Assembly (NCBI GenBank): GCA_013816275.1
Contig: JACDER010000035.1
Location: forward strand, 1 to 9,470
Source of the DNA: Actinomycetota bacterium
GTDB lineage: Bacteria > Actinomycetota > Thermoleophilia > Gaiellales > Gaiellaceae
Length of the DNA stretch: 9,470 nt
Reading direction: 5' to 3'
Positions within the stretch are counted from its first letter, which is position 1. Every line of letters starts with the position of its first letter. The position numbers were made by a program, and so were the translations under genes. The notes under the pieces were generated by a model. The model saw only the letters and a program-made list of their open reading frames with translations. It ran no database searches and was not told the DNA's origin. Shown here piece after piece: positions 6,599-9,470 of the stretch.

Positions 6599-7237
6599 CT
6601 AGGCCTGCGAGCCGGGCTGCGAGCCGACTTGGGGGCCGAGCTCGATCTCGGGCTCGAAGACGATCTCGGGCCCTTCCTCGGCGTCGCCGGAGGTAACGTC
6701 CCGCGCCTTGTCCTGCAGGCTCGAGGTGAGCTCGTCGCCGTGCTGGCGACCCTCCTGCTGCACCGTTTCCTTCGCGCTCGCGGCCGCGGCCTGCGCGACC
6801 TCCTTGCCGTGATCAAGCGCCTCCTGGCCGGCTTCCTTCGCCGAGTCCTTGACCTGGTCGGACATCTCGCCCAGCCGCTGGTCCTCGATGCGGGTCGACG
6901 GGACGAACAGACCCGCGATGAAGCCGATCGCGGCGCCGCCGATAGCGAGGCCGAGTGGATTGCTCTCGGCGATGGTCTTCGCCCGGCCTGCGCCCTGCTT
7001 GAGCTGCTGCCCGTCCGGGGTCTTGTCGACGACCGTTGAGGCTGCCCCGCCGACGGTCGAGGTGACCGCGTCCTTCGCCCCGCTGACCTTGTCGACGACC
7101 GAGTCCTTCTTGTCGCCGACCCAGCCCTTGACTCGACCCGGGAGGTCGGCCTTGTGGCCTAGGGCGTCAACCGTCTCGCCCATCTCCTCTCGGGTCTGCT
7201 CGATCTCCTGTCTTATTTCCTGTGACCTTTCAACCAT
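6599..7237 (-). CDS. DUF3618 domain protein, single-pass membrane, long helical C-terminus
   Basis: The protein has 212 residues. The N-terminus SQEIRQEIEQTREEMGETVD (5-24), followed by ALGHKADLPGRVKGWVGDKK (25-44), is the DUF3618 signature. A Ser/Thr/Ala-rich amphipathic stretch follows, then one transmembrane segment (about 95-113, LGLAIGGAAIGFIAGLFVP). After it come long Lys/Glu/Ala-rich helices (118-182), similar in texture to YtxH or LEA-like proteins, and an acidic tail 187-200. AAGGAGG (7245-7251 on the minus strand) stands 7 nt before the ATG, a very good ribosome binding site. The start lies 25 nt inside the upstream holin-superfamily gene, so the two are coupled. The function of DUF3618 is unknown; it recurs beside YqjD-like and DUF1469 genes in actinobacteria, suggesting an envelope or stress role. 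Confidence 0.9.
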   Translation of the reverse strand: MVERSQEIRQEIEQTREEMGETVDALGHKADLPGRVKGWVGDKKDSVVDKVSGAKDAVTSTVGGAASTVVDKTPDGQQLKQGAGRAKTIAESNPLGLAIGGAAIGFIAGLFVPSTRIEDQRLGEMSDQVKDSAKEAGQEALDHGKEVAQAAAASAKETVQQEGRQHGDELTSSLQDKARDVTSGDAEEGPEIVFEPEIELGPQVGSQPGSQA

Positions 7238-7638
7238 TCGACGTCCTCCTTCACGCTTTCAGCTGTCTGCTCTGGAATTGGCTTGCCGACTTCCCTGACT
7301 TTCTCCCGGCCCTGCAGGGCGAGCACCCCGGCGACGGCGGCCCACAGCACCGTGACGATCAACGCCGCGGCCCAGGTAGGTATCGCCAGATCGAAGACGA
7401 GGATCAGGAACGCGGTGAGCGATCCGAGCGCGAGCAGGCCCGCGACGCCTGCGCCGCCGAACATGCCGAGCCCGACGCCTGCCTTTCTTCCCTTCTCGCC
7501 CATCTCGGCCTTCGCAAGCTCGACCTCCTGGCGGACAAGCGTCGTCACCTGCTGCGAGAGCTGCTTGACGAGGTCGCCGGTCGATTGATCGCGCAGCTCC
7601 TGCTGCGTGTCCGACGGCTGCTGCTCCCGGGTGGCCAT
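7213..7638 (-). CDS. holin-superfamily / DUF1469 (YqjE-like) membrane protein
   Basis: The protein has 141 residues from the ATG at 7638. STGDLVKQLSQQVTTLVRQE (19-38), continued by VELAKAEMGEKGRKAG (39-54), is the typical cytoplasmic helix of the DUF1469/Phage_holin_3_6 family. Two transmembrane helices follow (about 55-82 and 86-109) and a charged C-terminal tail ending EDVEWLKGHRK. Despite the holin name, chromosomal members are not phage lysis proteins and their function is unknown; E. coli YqjE is a distant analogue, encoded beside YqjD. No other phage gene is nearby, which argues against a prophage origin. The start overlaps the upstream stop by one base (TAATG, 7640-7636), and GGGAG about 8 nt before the ATG can serve as ribosome binding site. 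Reading could be extended upstream in frame, but that region is antisense to the preceding gene's real frame. Confidence 0.9.
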   Translation of the reverse strand: MATREQQPSDTQQELRDQSTGDLVKQLSQQVTTLVRQEVELAKAEMGEKGRKAGVGLGMFGGAGVAGLLALGSLTAFLILVFDLAIPTWAAALIVTVLWAAVAGVLALQGREKVREVGKPIPEQTAESVKEDVEWLKGHRK

Positions 7639-8114
7639 TACATCGCTCCCGGCGACGTCCCTGTCGTCAGCTCCCGGGGAGCTCCGCTGCCGTTGTTCGT
7701 CGGAAGCTGCCCGTAACGCCGGCTGCTCGAGGCCTTGAGGAAGCGCGAGGCGGCGAGGCCGAACAGCGCCCCGGCGGCCGCGGCGAGCCAGGGGCGGCTG
7801 CGCGCCCACCCCTCGGCGTCGGCGAGGATCCGGTTCGAATTGGAGTCGCGCAAGTACGAGCCGAGCCGGTCGACGCGCTCCGCTGCTCCGTCGATCAGCT
7901 TCGCGGGCGCCTCGTGACCCTCGTTTCGCAGCTGCTCGCTGCTCGACCGCAGCGCCTGGCTCACCGCGCCAACCTGCTCTCCGGCCTGGGTGGAACGCTC
8001 GTCGACCTGCTCGCGGAGCTTCTCTCCCGCCTGCGTCTTGAGCTCGCCTGCCTTCTCGTGGACCTGCTGTCCAGCCTGTGCCACGACGGACGACTCCTGT
8101 TCGGTTGTGGACAT
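7638..8114 (-). CDS. YqjD/DUF883-like helical protein with one membrane anchor
   Basis: The protein has 158 residues. Residues 5-90 are Gln/Glu/Ala/Lys-rich with heptad-like spacing (repeats such as AGEKLREQVD and AGEQVGAVSQ), predicting long helices or a coiled coil. One transmembrane segment (about 108-126, RPWLAAAAGALFGLAASRFL) precedes a polar tail. The layout, soluble helix first and then RPW plus a Gly/Ala-rich anchor, is that of ElaB/YqjD/DUF883 proteins; E. coli YqjD is a stationary-phase membrane protein that binds ribosomes. Sequence similarity here is only at the level of layout, so the family name is tentative. GGGAGGG (8120-8126) lies 5 nt before the ATG. It is the first gene of a three-gene minus-strand operon and has a SigB/SigF-like promoter about 35 nt upstream of its start. 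Confidence 0.84.
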   Translation of the reverse strand: MSTTEQESSVVAQAGQQVHEKAGELKTQAGEKLREQVDERSTQAGEQVGAVSQALRSSSEQLRNEGHEAPAKLIDGAAERVDRLGSYLRDSNSNRILADAEGWARSRPWLAAAAGALFGLAASRFLKASSSRRYGQLPTNNGSGAPRELTTGTSPGAM

Positions 8115-8149
8115 ACGATCCCTCCCATCTAGTCAGTGGAACGGATCTG

Positions 8150-8174
8150 CTACCCGAGGGTGCAGCGGTAAAAC
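8150..8174 (-). promoter_or_regulatory. SigB/SigF-type general-stress promoter of the YqjD-like operon
   Basis: On the minus strand GTTTTA (8174-8169) is followed after 13 nt by GGGTAG (8155-8150). This fits the GTTT-N12-17-GGGTA pattern of Bacillus SigB and mycobacterial SigF promoters. The start of transcription would fall near 8142, leaving a leader of about 28 nt that contains the GGGAGGG ribosome binding site of the gene starting at 8114. Position and orientation are right for a promoter. Confidence 0.6.
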
Positions 8175-8258
8175 GCGCGGTCACCCTTCGGGTCAGGCCT
8201 CTGCTCACGGCGTCTGCTTTGCGGTTGCCGCGGTCGGCATCGTGGTACGGATACGCCT

Positions 8259-9170
8259 GTGAGCGTGCGCTTCGGGTTACTTGGCACCGGCTATTGGGCT
8301 GACACGGTCCACGCCGCAGGACTCGCGGCGCACCCGGAGGTCGAGTTCGCCGGCGTCTGGGGTCGTGATGCCGCGAAGGCAGCCACCGTCGCAGAGCGTC
8401 ACGGGACTACAGCGGAGGCTGACCTCGATGCTCTCCTCGCCAAGGTCGACGCGGTCGCGATCGCGCTACCGCCGGACGTGCAGGCCGAGCTCGCCTACAA
8501 GGCGGTGAAGCAGGGTTGCCATCTACTGCTCGAGAAGCCTCTCGCACTTTCCGTGGAGGACGCCGATCGGGTCGTCGCAGCGGCGGAAAGCGCCGGTGTC
8601 CATTCGGTCATCTTCTTCACCCGTCGCTTTCAGGAGCCGACCGCAGACTGGTTCGACGCGGTCGTCGCGCCGACCGAATGGCACGGCGGAAACGTGTTGT
8701 GGGTGGCCTCGATCTTCACGCCCGACAACCCGTTCGGGCATTCGGCGTGGCGGAAGGAGCACGGCGCGCTCTGGGACCTCGGGCCGCACGCGCTCGCCGC
8801 GCTGCTGCCGGGCCTTGGTCCAGTAGCCGAGGTCGTCGCCGAGCGCGGGCACGATGACGAGGTTCATCTGGTCCTCCGACACGAAGCGGGTGGGGCGAGC
8901 TCAGCGACTCTCAGCCTGACCGCCGCCCCGCCTGCCCAGCACTCCACCGTGGAGTTCTGGGGCCCCGCGGGTATCGCCGAGTCTCCTCCGCAGGAGCTCG
9001 GCCCGGCGACCGACGCTCTCCAGCGCGCGATCTCGGCACTGCTCGTGGCAGTCGAAACCGGCGTGCCGCATCCGTGCGACGTCCACTTCGCGCGCGACAT
9101 CGTCCGTGTGCTCGCCGCCGCGGAGCGCTTCCTCGACCGCCCGCGCGAAAGCCGCGGCGAGCGGCCCTAG
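8259..9170 (+). CDS. Gfo/Idh/MocA family NAD(P)-dependent oxidoreductase
   Basis: The protein has 303 residues, somewhat short for a family usually 330-390. The N-terminal Rossmann domain begins VRFGLLGTGYWA (3-14, GxGxxA). DAVAIALPP (64-72) and the family hallmark LEKPLAL (91-97, Lys94) follow. The C-terminal alpha/beta domain contains GALWDLGPHALA (169-180), in which D173 and H177 match the usual catalytic Asp/His pair. Members oxidise or reduce sugars, inositols and related polyols with NAD(P); the substrate here cannot be inferred. The start is GTG 8259, with GTG 8265 possible. No clear ribosome binding site precedes it. It is divergent from the stress operon, with a 144-nt shared intergenic region, and has no metabolic neighbour in the window. 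Confidence 0.93.
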   Translation: MSVRFGLLGTGYWADTVHAAGLAAHPEVEFAGVWGRDAAKAATVAERHGTTAEADLDALLAKVDAVAIALPPDVQAELAYKAVKQGCHLLLEKPLALSVEDADRVVAAAESAGVHSVIFFTRRFQEPTADWFDAVVAPTEWHGGNVLWVASIFTPDNPFGHSAWRKEHGALWDLGPHALAALLPGLGPVAEVVAERGHDDEVHLVLRHEAGGASSATLSLTAAPPAQHSTVEFWGPAGIAESPPQELGPATDALQRAISALLVAVETGVPHPCDVHFARDIVRVLAAAERFLDRPRESRGERP

Positions 9171-9183
9171 TCCGGTCCCGGAC
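9170..9183 (+). other. short inverted repeat at the 3' end of the dehydrogenase gene
   Basis: GTCCGG-TC-CCGGAC forms a 6-bp stem starting in the stop codon, followed by CAAAAAAA (9184-9191). The stem is short, the loop is tight and the run is A rather than T, so it is not a standard intrinsic terminator; it may still help mark the transcript end. Confidence 0.3.
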
Positions 9184-9336
9184 CAAAAAAATTCGCCGAG
9201 CCGGTTGCGCTTTCGTCCACCGTACCGGCCAACTTTCCGCTTCCGCGTACAGCCGCCCGGTCTGGCCTCGTCCTACTCGCGCTCCGTGCTCGACGCATCG
9301 GGAAGATTAGGGACGCTGGCCCGTTTAGTCAAGGGA
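9184..9336. other. intergenic stretch without a supported gene
   Basis: Apart from the A7 run at its left end I see no convincing promoter, RNA gene or repeat. Short open frames here look like random GC-rich frames, although the frame of the putative gene after 9337 stays open through this stretch and an upstream start (for example GTG 9286) cannot be excluded. Confidence 0.4.
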
Positions 9337-9470
9337 GTGGCCGAAGCAATCGTCCGCAAATTGCGCCGCTTTCACGTTCCGGTCGTCGGGTGGCCGGACG
9401 TGCGCTCGCTTTCCGGCTACACGATCGCGCACGCGATCGGTGTCAAGGCCAAGGCGCATTGCCCGGCAGG
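9337..9470 (+). CDS. putative gene start, cut by the window edge, unknown function
   Basis: From GTG 9337 a frame runs open to the end of the window (44 codons) and reads VAEAIVRKLRRFHVPVVGWP, then DVRSLSGYTIAHAIGVKAKA. About four fifths of its third positions are G or C, better than the competing minus-strand frame. AAGGGA is directly before the GTG, too close for a normal ribosome binding site, and the same frame is open further upstream. A basic helix followed by a beta-like VPVVGW segment is all that can be seen; I do not recognise the family. Confidence 0.3.
   Translation, partial: MAEAIVRKLRRFHVPVVGWPDVRSLSGYTIAHAIGVKAKAHCPA

Noticed and set aside
7213..7638. Prophage lysis module suggested by the holin name
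   Set aside because: No endolysin, structural or integrase gene is nearby; chromosomal DUF1469 proteins beside YqjD-like and DUF3618 genes are not phage holins.
7639..8208. Upstream in-frame extension of the holin-superfamily gene to 331 codons
   Set aside because: The extension is Arg-rich, lies over the YqjD-like gene in another frame, and the ATG at 7638 has a ribosome binding site and the TAATG junction.
1..9470. tRNA, rRNA, CRISPR arrays, insertion sequences or attachment sites
   Set aside because: I saw no direct repeat array, transposase motif, long terminal inverted repeats or cloverleaf-like sequence on either strand.

Overview
This is a high-GC window with strong G/C preference at third codon positions, GTG and TTG starts, and tightly overlapping genes. 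Together with an OtrA-type tetracycline-resistance GTPase, a CBU_0592-type small membrane protein and an actinobacterial-looking envelope/stress cluster, it points to Actinomycetota. A deep-branching class such as Thermoleophilia is my best guess, but it is inferred from gene flavour only; no rRNA or other marker is present.

Left block (1-2977, all +): the end of an MFS transporter gene overlaps by 8 nt a Tet(M)/OtrA-type ribosomal protection GTPase. An aminoglycoside-phosphotransferase-family kinase follows directly, with the stop and ATG one base apart. This reads as one co-transcribed unit of resistance-type genes. Between 2978 and 3188 the minus strand holds a possible frameshifted small membrane-anchored protein.

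Central block (3213-6567, +): this is the most interesting part. It holds a LodA/GoxA-like oxidase of the cysteine tryptophylquinone (CTQ) family, its LodB-like flavoprotein partner, and a three-helix CBU_0592-family membrane protein. Each junction is a 4-nt stop/start overlap (GTGA, TTGA). The oxidase carries an apparent Tat-like or lipoprotein-like export signal. It keeps the tryptophan region of the family, but I find no cysteine where the CTQ cysteine should be. A perfect 14-bp hairpin (6561-6595) ends the operon and also serves the convergent operon on the other side.

Right block: three minus-strand genes (8114 to 6599) encode a YqjD-like helical membrane-anchored protein, a holin-superfamily/DUF1469 membrane protein and a DUF3618 protein, with overlapping ends (TAATG, and a 25-nt overlap). 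Upstream of them is a good match to a general-stress (SigB/SigF-type) promoter. Divergent from it, a Gfo/Idh/MocA-family dehydrogenase (8259-9170, +) is followed by about 170 nt without a clear gene and possibly the start of another gene cut by the window edge.
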